Under the pieces are notes generated by a model. The model saw nothing but the letters and a program-made list of their open reading frames with translations. It was not told the DNA's origin and made no database searches. DNA of 39,471 nt from JANNVZ01 sp046155615. GTDB taxonomy: Bacteria > Bacteroidota > Bacteroidia > Flavobacteriales_D > Sanyastnellaceae. Where the stretch lies: assembly GCA_046155615.1 (NCBI GenBank), contig JBJXFP010000174.1, positions 1 through 39,471 of the forward strand, read 5' to 3'. This document shows positions 27,607 to 36,890 of the stretch, one piece after another (positions within the stretch are counted from its first letter, which is position 1; each line of letters opens with the position of its first letter). A program made the position numbers and the translations under genes.

Positions 27607-28536
27607 CTATTCAACTATCAACTCAGTTGCAAAACGACCATTCTTATTTTCAATTACAATAGCATATACACCTCCCTGTAGTGCGTCAACACTAAGTTGA
27701 ATCAGCCCGGCTTGTGCTACAAATTCACTTTTTACCAATTTACCTGCTACATCATAAATGTTGATGGTCGAGTTGCTTTGGTCAGCAGGCAACACTATGT
27801 TCAGCATATCATAAGCAGGATTGGGAAACAAAGCGGGCGAAAAGTTGGCCTCGGTATTTTCAATATTGATCCCTGTGCTTTCAATCAATTGCACATCATC
27901 CACATAATAAAGCCCACTGCCATTAGCCGTGTTGGTGCCATAGAAGTCAACAGCTACAAACTCATTGATGCCAGCCATTCCGTTAGCGTTGTTCAGCGAC
28001 CACTGCCATTGGTTCACAAGCACACCAGCTATGTATATCCCACCTTGGTCGGCATCCATGTCAGCAGTCACCTGCACATCGAACCATTCGTTGAGGTTCA
28101 CAGTGGCATCACCACCTTCTGTTCCACCTGTGGTCCAGGTTACAGTGCCTGAGCCATCAAAGAATACATCACATGCCCATTGATAGGTAGTCTGGTCTGC
28201 TGCCCACTGATGCAGCAGATTGAAGTAACCTCCCGCATCACTTAGCATCATTTTGAATTTCAAATCGTACTTACCCGAAGTGTAAGGCCCTACAGGCAAC
28301 ACCAGGTCAGTACTTGTTCCTGAAATTTTTGCACTGTTCGCTCCGCTAAAGGCAAAATCAGTGGATACTTCGCCATCAAGGCCGGCACTGCCATCCCAAG
28401 TATTCCACGATGAGCTTTGTTCTGCCACACCAAGTCCGGCTGTGTAGCTGTCAAAATTGTCTTCAAAGACAATGGTTTGGGAAAACATAGAAATCGAAAG
28501 GGCAATACTGCCCGCAGCAAGTAGAATTTTTTTCAT
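27607..28536 (-). CDS. Secreted protein with T9SS type A C-terminal sorting domain
   Basis: This 309-residue protein has a signal peptide (MKKILLAAGSIALSISMFSQ). A lectin/LamG-like beta-sandwich follows (~25-215, 'FEDNFDSYTAG', 'SWNTWDG', 'YDLKFKMMLSDAGGYFNLLHQW', 'LNEWFDVQVTADMDADQGGIYI', ending 'YYVDDVQLIE'). The last ~80 residues are a T9SS sorting domain: 'FSPALFPNPAYDMLNIVLP', 'INIYDVAGKLV', 'LSVDALQGGVYAIVIENKNGRF'. It would be exported through the type IX system and anchored or released at the surface. Related domains bind carbohydrates or occur beside peptidases; no catalytic motif is seen. It is monocistronic. Confidence 0.93.
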   Translation of the reverse strand: MKKILLAAGSIALSISMFSQTIVFEDNFDSYTAGLGVAEQSSSWNTWDGSAGLDGEVSTDFAFSGANSAKISGTSTDLVLPVGPYTSGKYDLKFKMMLSDAGGYFNLLHQWAADQTTYQWACDVFFDGSGTVTWTTGGTEGGDATVNLNEWFDVQVTADMDADQGGIYIAGVLVNQWQWSLNNANGMAGINEFVAVDFYGTNTANGSGLYYVDDVQLIESTGINIENTEANFSPALFPNPAYDMLNIVLPADQSNSTINIYDVAGKLVKSEFVAQAGLIQLSVDALQGGVYAIVIENKNGRFATELIVE

Positions 28537-28631
28537 AATGAATTAAGGTTTGATTTTTTTACAATTGAAACAACGGTGCAATGTAGAAAAAGAACCACTG
28601 ACTGTGTTTTTCAAATTGCTATCCTTGCTTC

Positions 28632-29087
28632 ATGAAACCAATTCATACATTAGTTGTAAGGTCCTTATGCATTACATCAGGCTGCAATGCTCCCATGCCC
28701 AATTCCGTTGCATGGAACAGTGCAGAAGATGCAGCTGAAATAACAGCCCTGATGGACTCGCAACAACAAGCATGGAATCGGGGTGACCTGAGTGAATTCA
28801 TGCAGCCTTATTGGCAAAACGATTCGCTTCAATTCATAGGCAGTAGCGGACTAACCCATGGCTGGCAACGAACACTCAGCAACTATCAAAAATCTTATCC
28901 TGACAAAGAAGCCATGGGAAGACTACAGTTCACCAACCTGAGTACAGATGTGCTGGACAGCACTCATGCGCACATTATAGGCAAGTGGCAACTGTTCCGC
29001 TCTGCAGATACCCTCGCAGGACATTACACCTTATTGTGGAAAAAAATGAAAGGCCAATGGGTTATTGTTGCAGACCATTCAAGCTGA
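28632..29087 (+). CDS. DUF4440/SnoaL-like (NTF2-fold) protein
   Basis: This 151-residue protein has a cone-shaped NTF2-like domain: 'ITALMDSQQQAWNRGDLSEFMQPYWQNDSLQFIG' starts the helix-strand unit, then 'WQRTLSNYQKSYPDKEAMGRLQF', 'HIIGKWQLFRSADTLAGHYTLLWKKMKGQWVIVADHSS'. The N-terminus contains 'LCITSGC', a possible lipobox, but the hydrophobic stretch is interrupted by Arg, so export is uncertain. NTF2-fold proteins bind small ligands or act as isomerases; no role can be assigned. It lies 4 bp before the rhomboid gene and is probably co-transcribed with it. Confidence 0.85.
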   Translation: MKPIHTLVVRSLCITSGCNAPMPNSVAWNSAEDAAEITALMDSQQQAWNRGDLSEFMQPYWQNDSLQFIGSSGLTHGWQRTLSNYQKSYPDKEAMGRLQFTNLSTDVLDSTHAHIIGKWQLFRSADTLAGHYTLLWKKMKGQWVIVADHSS

Positions 29088-29091
29088 ACAC

Positions 29092-29715
29092 ATGCTTTCA
29101 ATCACGCTTATTCTTATCGTCATCACAGCATTTATCTCATGGCGTGCATTCGAAAACGCAGCCCTGAAGGAGAGGATGATGCACAGCCCATATCTAGTGA
29201 AGCATGAGAGGCAATACCATCGCTTGTTGTCTCACGCGCTCATCCATTCCGACTGGATGCATCTAGCATTCAACATGTTTGTACTGTGGTCGTTCGGACA
29301 GCACGTGGAGCATTTTTTTACTGAAGAGCATGGCAATGCCGGAAGAATTACATACCTGCTGCTCTATGCATTGGCTGCGCTTGCTGCTACCCTGCCAAGT
29401 ATGCGCAAACACGGCAACAATCCGGACTACCGCAGCGTGGGAGCCAGTGGTGCGGTGAGTGCGGTGATGGTGGCGGCCATGTTCATCTCTCCTGATAGTC
29501 GCATTTCGTTTTTCTTTTTACCCGGTGTGCCAGCGTATATAGCCATAGTCCTGTTTTTTGTATTGGAACATGTGCTTAGCCGCACAGGCCGCACCAATAT
29601 CGCACACGATGCACACATCTGGGGAGCACTGTTCGGCATCGCGTTCATGGGCTTGCTTGAGCCTGAGGTCATCGCAAATTTTTTTAGTTATGTAAAGTCA
29701 CAACTGATGGGCTGA
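29092..29715 (+). CDS. Rhomboid-family intramembrane serine protease
   Basis: Start ATG 29092 gives 207 residues, six membrane segments. The family motifs are 'HALIHSDWMHLAFNMFVLW' (the H-x-x-x-N region), the catalytic Ser119 in 'VGASGAVSAV', and His175 in 'AHIWGALFG' (HxxGxxxG). Rhomboids cut transmembrane segments within the bilayer; bacterial substrates are mostly unknown. The longer frame from 29065 overlaps the end of the DUF4440 gene and adds nothing conserved. It is the second gene of a two-gene unit. Confidence 0.95.
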   Translation: MLSITLILIVITAFISWRAFENAALKERMMHSPYLVKHERQYHRLLSHALIHSDWMHLAFNMFVLWSFGQHVEHFFTEEHGNAGRITYLLLYALAALAATLPSMRKHGNNPDYRSVGASGAVSAVMVAAMFISPDSRISFFFLPGVPAYIAIVLFFVLEHVLSRTGRTNIAHDAHIWGALFGIAFMGLLEPEVIANFFSYVKSQLMG

Positions 29716-29906
29716 ATGGAATCGGCTATTCACAACTAACCGGTGCACATTTGCTGCATAATGCTTGGGCCAATTCTGCAATCATTCAACATTATTGTAA
29801 CCCATAGAACTCAGTTCGCGTTAGAGCGCAATACTTCGTGGTGTACCTCCACCGAACGTTTGCCACGAATTGATGTAATAAAACACATCAAAATTCAAAC
29901 ACAGTC

Positions 29907-29914
29907 TAAATTTG
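29907..29914 (+). promoter_or_regulatory. Candidate -7 box (TAAATTTG) of the TPR/PD40 giant gene
   Basis: An exact match to TAnnTTTG, 14 bp before the ATG, in a 213-bp gap with no gene. There is no TTTG at the expected -33 distance, so the leader would be very short. Confidence 0.4.
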
Positions 29915-29928
29915 ACACACTGACGCGA

Positions 29929-32900
29929 ATGAAACGCACAACAAAACTGGTCATTGCCCTATGGGCCATGTTTGTCGCTCACAGTGCCTTTTCACAAAAA
30001 GGTACAGAGCAACAGCTTGAAAAGGAAGCTAACTCCTTATTCAGCAAAGGTGAATACCTGAAGGCATTCCCTATGTATTCGCAATTGGTATCGCTATACC
30101 CAAACAAGTTGGACTACAACTACAAGTTTGGAGCATGCGCTATATACAGCGAGGCTGACAAAAGCAAAGCCATAAAATACCTTACGGTAGCTACCAGCAA
30201 AGGCGTGGAAGATCCCATGGCCTGGTACTATCTGGGCAAAGCCTATCACCTCAACTATCAGTTTCGCGAGAGCATAAAAAGCTACGAAACATTCCTGCGA
30301 AATGTTGACCCAAAAGTGGCTGCCAAAACCGATGCACAACGCGAAATTGAAACGTGCATCTATGGTTCCAACCTGCTGGCCAATATCAAAGACCTCACGG
30401 TAATAAACAAGACCGAAGCAGACCGCGAAAGTTTCTTTCGCTATTTCAATCTGGACGGTATAGGTGGAAAAATTCTGACCATACCCGATGCACTAAAAAC
30501 CAACTTAGACAAGAAGGCCGAAGAACCAGGTGTAATCCACTATCCCGGCAACAGCACCACCATCTACTTCAGCTCCTATGGCAAGGATGGTAAAAACGGA
30601 AAAGACCTATACAAAGCACAGGTACTGCCAGACGGCAAATTCACCACACCTGAATTATTGAAAGGTGATGTGAATACCAGGTATGACGAAGACTACTGCT
30701 TCATGCATAGTGATGGCAAAACATTGTACTTCGCAAGCAAAGGCCACAACAGCATGGGAGGCTATGACATATTCAAATGCGAATGGGATGTAGAACGCAA
30801 TGAATTTGGCCCAGCCATCAACTTAGACTTTGCCATCAATACACCTGATGACGACATTTTCTTCATAGCAGACTCGCTGAACCAGCGCGCATACTTCGCC
30901 AGCGGACGCACCAGCGACCAGAAGCACCTGCATGTGTATAGTGTCATGGTAGCAAGCACACCACTTAAAATTATTTATTTGAAAGGCGAATTCATTTCAG
31001 AAATAAACAGTGAGCATAAAAAAGCCACAGTAAAAATTCAGGATCAGATGAGTGGCCGGGTAGTGATGGAAGGCAGCACCAACCAGCAGAATGGCAGCTA
31101 TACAGTGTATGTGCCGGGTGCAGGTGAATACGCATTCAAAGTAATAACAGAGAACAGTGCCACCGTGCATGATGTAAAAGTGAACGTACCGGCATTTGAT
31201 AAACCTGTAGCACTAAGACAAGAGATGAGATTAGTGAATGATGGTGGAAAAGAAAAGCTCATTGTGACCAACTACTTTGATGAACCATTGAGCGAAGATC
31301 TTGCAGCACTGGCTGCAGATATGCTGCGCAAAAAAGCCGGACTGGACGTGAACGCTACGCCAGATGCAATGGCTGCCAATAAACCTGCAACCGATATGCC
31401 CTCGACCAATGCTTCGTCTGTAGAACCAACCATGCAAAATGCACCGCTGGTAGCTGGCTTTGGTGATGGCACTACAGTAACAGCCGTGGTTGAGAATCTT
31501 GAAAAAGAAGCCGAAGGGATAAATCAATTTGTAAAAGAAAGCGATAAGAAATACGACAATGCCTATGCCTATGCCTCCAAAAAGCAGCAGGAAGCAGATG
31601 CCACATTGAAGCAGGCTGAACAATTGCGCAGCAGCACCAGCACTTATGCCACACAGCAGGATGTAGAGAAACTGCGGCAGTCTGTAGCGCTCGCTGATAA
31701 GGCCGAAGCATTGCAACGCGAAGCACAGTCTGCCATTGTTGCAGCCGAAACTGTGAAGCAGTACAAGGAAACCGAAGCCGAACGCGGTCAGGTTTTACAA
31801 CAGCAAGCCACAGAGTTGAAAAAGGCACAGGCCGGCAACAACTTCGACCAGGCGGTGTCCATTCTGAAAACAGAACAACTGCGCCAGACTGATGCAAGAA
31901 ATGGCAACAGCAACACCCCACAGTCTGACCTGCTGGCAAAGGCCAAAGCCAAAGAATCTGAACAACAAAAGGCAGAACAAAAATTGACATCGCTGCGCGA
32001 TGACGAAAAGGACTTGACCACTCAACTGAAATTAGCTGAAGAGAAAAAAGCCACAGCCAAAAAGAAGGCAGATAAGGAACAAGCCGAAACTGACTATGTG
32101 AACATCAAAGCATCGCTCGATGGTGTGCACAGAGACATTGCCTCTCAATCGAACAAAACCACCAAACTGAGTGACGAGGCCAAAGACTTCTATGCCAATG
32201 CAGCCATGTATGACCGACTGGTGGCGGATACAAAACTCGGTCTTGCACCTGGCGAACAGCAGAAATTGACAGACACCGAGCGCACAGCGCTGGGCATGAA
32301 ACTGAATGAGCAGGATAGGAGAGTGAATGCACTTGATGTGCAGGATCCGCAAATGCTTGCCCTCATCACCGATGCAGGCGGCCCAGCGGAGCAGGTAGTA
32401 TCAGAAAAACCGGTAAGCACAAGACCAGCTATGGCCATAGAAAGCGACCACCAGGCGCTCTCAAGCAAGGCTACTACAGCACCTGCCAAGCGCATGTTTG
32501 CAGCAAGCAGCCTGAACGAAACCAACGAAGCCATTGCCACATTAGAAAATAAAAAGCAAAGTGCTGCACTCAGCAGTCAGGAGGAACAAGAACTTGGTTC
32601 ATTGAATACCCTGCGCATAACACTGCAAGCCGAGATGGCTGCCAATACACCAGCCCCAATAGCAACCGGCAATGAACAAGTGAGAGCAACCTGCCAGAGC
32701 ATAGAACCTGCATACAACCAAACCCTAGCTGATATAAGCAATGCACCCGGAAGCGAAATAGACCGCACGGTGCAAGCCATGCATTACAAAGAAGCAACAT
32801 TGCAAAAACTAAAGCAGGCACGCAACGACAATGCAATGCAGGCCGCCACCGAAACCAATGCAGATGCACTCGCTGGCATGGCCCAACGCGACCAGCAGTA

Positions 32901-35208
32901 CGAAGCTGCAATCACACAATTGGAAAATGAAACATCTGATGTAAACCAATACAAAGCAGCATACGAAATAGAGAATAAAACCATCATTGAAAGTGATGCA
33001 GTGTTTGCTGGCAAACTACAGGAACAGGTGAACATAACTGAGAACTACCTGACAGCCCTTGGCAACATGCAAACCGAAAAACAAGAAGAACTAAGCCGCA
33101 CAACTGATCAGGTACAAGCTGCTGCCCTGCGTGAACAACTCGCTGACATAAACACAGAAAAAACAGAAGCGGAAAAAAAGCTTGGCAACTACCGCAACGA
33201 CCTAAGCCTGACTGCTGCCACTAATGGCCCGAAAGCCGACAGCACAGCGGTAGCTACCAACACTACCACTGTTACTACCGGCACCGCCACCAATCTGGAA
33301 GATGAAATAGTTAAGAATGAAAGCACCTGGGACTTTGACTCGCCAGCAATGAACGAAGGCGACCCTCAAAAAACACAAGCACAAGTTGACACAGAGAAAA
33401 CAGAAAAGATTTTCAAACAACGCGAACAGTCAGAATCCATTTTCGCTTATGAAAGCAGCGCATTTGAAGAGATAGTGGCCCAGCACACCACCATCGCTAC
33501 AGAACTAAAGCACAGGGAGAAAATACAATCCCTCAACGATGAAATATTCCTGATAGAAGCAGAGATGGAAAATGAAAAAAGCGAAGCCAAACTGCGCAAG
33601 CTCGATTACAAAGCCGAACAACTCTACCTGCGCAGGTCGCTTATAGAAATTGACAATGCCACAGCCATAGCCACTATGGCACAAGAGGAATATGAAGAAG
33701 AGAAAAAGAAAGCCGATGAGATGACGGCAACCAATCAGGATAAAATAGACAGCCGCATGATGATTCGCGACCACGTTGACATACTCGAGCGCTCAGCAAA
33801 AAGTAATATGCAGGAAGCCGCAGCACTGCGCGAAATAGCTCCCAGCAAAATAGACGACATTGAGCGGGCAGACTTTTATCGTGAGGCATTTTCTAAAGAA
33901 GCACAAGCCATAGATCAGCTTCAGCAAATACAAGAGATAAACGATAACATTGACATGCTGCTCACTTATGACGACCAACAATTAGCCATGATGAAAGGCG
34001 GCAAATCGCCCGATGCAGACCTTATAGCGGCCATGCTCAAAGCTGAAGCTGACGTAAAGGAAGAAGCTAAGATTGCTGATAGTGCCCAAACTCAACCAAT
34101 CATTACAAACAACATAAGCACTACCAATACAAGTACCGGCACTGAATCTACAACAGACAGCACCAACCCTTGGGATCGTTCAGTTGCTACTGAGAAAAAA
34201 TCAACGACTTCTGAGAAGGCAGTCCCCTCAGAAAATGTCGTGACCACACCCACCACTGCCGAAGCAGAAGCAGCCAACACAAGTGCTGAAAGAATTGCCA
34301 ACAGCTACGAAGCCGAAAATGCAAATGCTTCTGCAAGCGCATCAGCAGGCAGCTACAGCGCAGCAGAATCCGAGGCCTATTACTTCAGCGCACCTGATGT
34401 GCTTACCAAAGACCTTTTTGTAACCACTACACGTGCAGTGTATAGCGAGAACAAACCCATACCTGTAGATATGGAAATGCCGAAAGGCGTTTACTACAAA
34501 GTGCAGGTAGGAGCTTTCCGCAATCGAATCCCGCAAAATTTGTATGATGAATTTGCTCCGGTAAGTGGCGAAACATTGAACAACGGCATCACACGCTACA
34601 CCGCAGGATTTTTTACCACATTTGAAAACGCTGACAAAACCAAAAAAGACATACGCACCTTGGGCTACAGCGATGCTTTTGTAGTAGCCTTCCGCGATGG
34701 TAAGCGCATACCTCTGTACGAGGCCATGGGCAAATCTGCTGGCGACTTCCAGGCCAATGTGGAAAAAGAATATGTATATGGTGACAAAGGAACTGCCCCT
34801 AAACCTGCCGTGAATACTGCAGAAAAAGAACCTTCAGCCACCGCTGCAAACACCACAGCAGCCAGCTACTACAGCAAGTACCCTGAGGCAGCCAAAGCAA
34901 GTCAGGTAGAAACCATCAAAGGACTCTTCTACACCGTGCAGGTAGGTGTGTACAGCAGACCTGTGGCTGCCAAGAGTCTTGGCTACATCAATCCGCTCAA
35001 TACTGAACTGCTCGATGGCAACCGTATACGCTACACCAGTGGCCGCTACACAAGCATGCAAGGGGCAGTGGACAAACGAGCCGAAGCAAAAACCATGGGC
35101 ATCAAAGACGCATTCATTACTGCCTATTACAACGGCAAAAAAATTACCCTTTCAGAAGCTGACAGACTGCTGAAAGAAAATGGTCCATCCATACTGGCCA
35201 CTGAATAA
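29929..35208 (+). CDS. Giant envelope protein: TPR, PD40 propeller, coiled coil, two SPOR-like domains
   Basis: Start ATG 29929 gives 1759 residues; the frame is open further upstream, but the signal peptide MKRTTKLVIALWAMFVAHSA begins here. Order: TPR-like repeats (~23-135); PD40/WD40-like blades (~200-335) with 'TLYFASKGHNSMGGYDIF' and 'QRAYFASGR'; a carboxypeptidase-regulatory-like sandwich (~345-420); a very long Ala/Glu/Gln/Lys-rich helical region (~500-1420, low complexity, probably coiled coil); then two SPOR-like units at ~1521-1600 ('YYKVQVGAFRNRIP') and ~1666-1740 ('FYTVQVGVYSRP'). The N-terminal half resembles OmpA/PorE-type Bacteroidota proteins, but no OmpA domain is present; the SPOR-like ends may replace it as peptidoglycan contact. 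Function unknown; a periplasmic structural role is inferred. A terminator follows. Confidence 0.88.
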   Translation: MKRTTKLVIALWAMFVAHSAFSQKGTEQQLEKEANSLFSKGEYLKAFPMYSQLVSLYPNKLDYNYKFGACAIYSEADKSKAIKYLTVATSKGVEDPMAWYYLGKAYHLNYQFRESIKSYETFLRNVDPKVAAKTDAQREIETCIYGSNLLANIKDLTVINKTEADRESFFRYFNLDGIGGKILTIPDALKTNLDKKAEEPGVIHYPGNSTTIYFSSYGKDGKNGKDLYKAQVLPDGKFTTPELLKGDVNTRYDEDYCFMHSDGKTLYFASKGHNSMGGYDIFKCEWDVERNEFGPAINLDFAINTPDDDIFFIADSLNQRAYFASGRTSDQKHLHVYSVMVASTPLKIIYLKGEFISEINSEHKKATVKIQDQMSGRVVMEGSTNQQNGSYTVYVPGAGEYAFKVITENSATVHDVKVNVPAFDKPVALRQEMRLVNDGGKEKLIVTNYFDEPLSEDLAALAADMLRKKAGLDVNATPDAMAANKPATDMPSTNASSVEPTMQNAPLVAGFGDGTTVTAVVENLEKEAEGINQFVKESDKKYDNAYAYASKKQQEADATLKQAEQLRSSTSTYATQQDVEKLRQSVALADKAEALQREAQSAIVAAETVKQYKETEAERGQVLQQQATELKKAQAGNNFDQAVSILKTEQLRQTDARNGNSNTPQSDLLAKAKAKESEQQKAEQKLTSLRDDEKDLTTQLKLAEEKKATAKKKADKEQAETDYVNIKASLDGVHRDIASQSNKTTKLSDEAKDFYANAAMYDRLVADTKLGLAPGEQQKLTDTERTALGMKLNEQDRRVNALDVQDPQMLALITDAGGPAEQVVSEKPVSTRPAMAIESDHQALSSKATTAPAKRMFAASSLNETNEAIATLENKKQSAALSSQEEQELGSLNTLRITLQAEMAANTPAPIATGNEQVRATCQSIEPAYNQTLADISNAPGSEIDRTVQAMHYKEATLQKLKQARNDNAMQAATETNADALAGMAQRDQQYEAAITQLENETSDVNQYKAAYEIENKTIIESDAVFAGKLQEQVNITENYLTALGNMQTEKQEELSRTTDQVQAAALREQLADINTEKTEAEKKLGNYRNDLSLTAATNGPKADSTAVATNTTTVTTGTATNLEDEIVKNESTWDFDSPAMNEGDPQKTQAQVDTEKTEKIFKQREQSESIFAYESSAFEEIVAQHTTIATELKHREKIQSLNDEIFLIEAEMENEKSEAKLRKLDYKAEQLYLRRSLIEIDNATAIATMAQEEYEEEKKKADEMTATNQDKIDSRMMIRDHVDILERSAKSNMQEAAALREIAPSKIDDIERADFYREAFSKEAQAIDQLQQIQEINDNIDMLLTYDDQQLAMMKGGKSPDADLIAAMLKAEADVKEEAKIADSAQTQPIITNNISTTNTSTGTESTTDSTNPWDRSVATEKKSTTSEKAVPSENVVTTPTTAEAEAANTSAERIANSYEAENANASASASAGSYSAAESEAYYFSAPDVLTKDLFVTTTRAVYSENKPIPVDMEMPKGVYYKVQVGAFRNRIPQNLYDEFAPVSGETLNNGITRYTAGFFTTFENADKTKKDIRTLGYSDAFVVAFRDGKRIPLYEAMGKSAGDFQANVEKEYVYGDKGTAPKPAVNTAEKEPSATAANTTAASYYSKYPEAAKASQVETIKGLFYTVQVGVYSRPVAAKSLGYINPLNTELLDGNRIRYTSGRYTSMQGAVDKRAEAKTMGIKDAFITAYYNGKKITLSEADRLLKENGPSILATE

Positions 35209-35228
35209 GAAATTAGAGTAGTGCCAAG

Positions 35229-35265
35229 AAAACCCATGTAACTGTAAAAAGTGCATGGGTTTTTT
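35229..35265 (+). terminator. Terminator of the giant envelope protein gene
   Basis: AAAACCCATG (35229-35238) pairs with CATGGGTTTT (35254-35263), extended by a G-U and an A-T pair, with a T-run to 35265. Confidence 0.88.
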
Positions 35266-35374
35266 GTTGGACTTTTTGCTGCTAAAACCAATCTTTCAGA
35301 AGTGAAGAAAAGGAAAACTTCAGCAAACCGGTCTGCTTGAATTCCGTTTATGATGATGGAGTATTGCCCACCAA

Positions 35375-36706
35375 TTATTGGCAAACATCACCCATGTATG
35401 ATATCATAAGCATCAAATCCTCGGTGTTAACCACTGAATCGTCATTCAGATCGCATGACGAGCATAACTCCACACAACCAAACTGAGCAACAAGCAGGTC
35501 TAAATCAGCCTGCCCGATTACCCCATCCAAATCAAAATCCATTGGGCATAATTCGATGCACGGGCCTATGCAAGAGTTATCGTCACATTGTGCCAGATAA
35601 TTGTAGTTGCATGATGATGGATCGGTGCATCCAAACAATTCGCTTTCGCAACCAACAGCATTGATTATTTGATCACACTCTAAAATGATTTCAACCGAAA
35701 AGCCATACACAACAGCGGTCCAATGCACCACTGTCTCACCTTCAGGATAAATGCCTGAAGCATCATCAGTGTTGTTGTAATCATTCACAAGGCTACTTAT
35801 TTGGCAGCCTGTCAAAAGCTCTGGAGCCTGAACCTGAATTGTTTGACCTGCATATCCGATTGCAGCCTCAGGACAAGATAATTGTGGTACAAGGTCAACG
35901 AGATAGTCTTCCGTTTCACCTAACATATAGTCTCCACACGGCAAAGGCCAAAACTGGTTTGAGAGAATCACTCGCATCAAAGTGACGCCATAATAATTGC
36001 CGTTGCAATTAGGTGGTAAGTAAAAAACTCCAGTGACAGGTGTTCCGGGAAATATTTCCGAAAGAACAAATGGAGAGAAGAAGACATATTCATCTAGTTC
36101 TAAATATCCATCGAAGTTCAAATCAATGTAGGCCCAGACAGTAACGTCATGATTGTTATCACAAGTACCGGCATTGACAGAAATAGTATTGGTGTCACCC
36201 ATTATGATAGTGAATGGAGTTTGCCAGATATAATTACTGTACTGATTCAATACCGAACCCGGTCCACCAATGGTGTTGCAATTGCTGCTGTTAGACATTC
36301 CATTCACCGTAACCTCAAAAATCTCGTCAGCAAATGGGTCATTGGCAGCACTGACACACCCATAAGTATCAACCGATATGCAACTTATATCTGTCGAATC
36401 GTTTTCACACAAAGCAGTCACACAAAACATAAAAGGGGAATTGGGCATCAGACCATAAATCACTACGTTAGAACTATCTGTTGTACCTGATTGGACAATG
36501 CCAATCCAAGCGGCATTACCGAAATGATTTATGTGCCAGCTATATGCCACTACATCACCATCTACATCAGTCCAATTCACTTCTACGCTGGTGAATGATC
36601 CTCCAGTTTGAATCAAGTTTTGAGGTTCTGAAAAATCACATCCATCTTGTGCACAAAGACTTTTGCACAGTATGAAACTGAGGTGAAAAAGCAAGAATCG
36701 TTTCAT
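35375..36706 (-). CDS. Secreted GEVED-domain protein with dockerin-like C-terminus
   Basis: This 443-residue protein has a signal peptide (MKRFLLFHLSFILCKSLCAQ). A fibronectin type III-like domain (~25-110, 'VEVNWTDVDGDVVAYSWHI') is followed by a GEVED domain (~160-275, 'VWAYIDLNFDGYLELDEY', 'GETEDYLVDL'). A beta region and a Cys-rich segment, 'GCTDPSSCNYNYLAQCDDN', come next. The end has two EF-hand/dockerin-like loops: 'DFDLDGVIGQADLDLLVAQFG' and 'DLNDDSVVNTEDLMLMISYMG' with calcium-type Asp/Asn spacing. No T9SS type A sorting domain is seen after them, so the mode of surface delivery is unclear. Codon choice is more A/T-rich than in ettA. It is probably an adhesin or structural surface protein (inference). 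Confidence 0.85.
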   Translation of the reverse strand: MKRFLLFHLSFILCKSLCAQDGCDFSEPQNLIQTGGSFTSVEVNWTDVDGDVVAYSWHINHFGNAAWIGIVQSGTTDSSNVVIYGLMPNSPFMFCVTALCENDSTDISCISVDTYGCVSAANDPFADEIFEVTVNGMSNSSNCNTIGGPGSVLNQYSNYIWQTPFTIIMGDTNTISVNAGTCDNNHDVTVWAYIDLNFDGYLELDEYVFFSPFVLSEIFPGTPVTGVFYLPPNCNGNYYGVTLMRVILSNQFWPLPCGDYMLGETEDYLVDLVPQLSCPEAAIGYAGQTIQVQAPELLTGCQISSLVNDYNNTDDASGIYPEGETVVHWTAVVYGFSVEIILECDQIINAVGCESELFGCTDPSSCNYNYLAQCDDNSCIGPCIELCPMDFDLDGVIGQADLDLLVAQFGCVELCSSCDLNDDSVVNTEDLMLMISYMGDVCQ

Positions 36707-36890
36707 GATTATCCGATTGATTTACTATTACAAATAAAAGAACTATTGAAGGCAACGAACTCCATTGCATCTACCGCTTACCACGTACCCTTTTACATTC
36801 GCGCCCCTTTTCTCAATGACATGTTTTCAATTTTTCGCAGGGCGACTACTACGTGGCAGTTTTTTAATCTTTTAATTTTTCAATTAAGCA

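Noticed and set aside
29743..29928. 62-residue N-terminal extension of the giant TPR/PD40 protein
   Set aside because: The signal peptide begins at 29929, and the extension is non-conserved in character and overlaps the candidate promoter.
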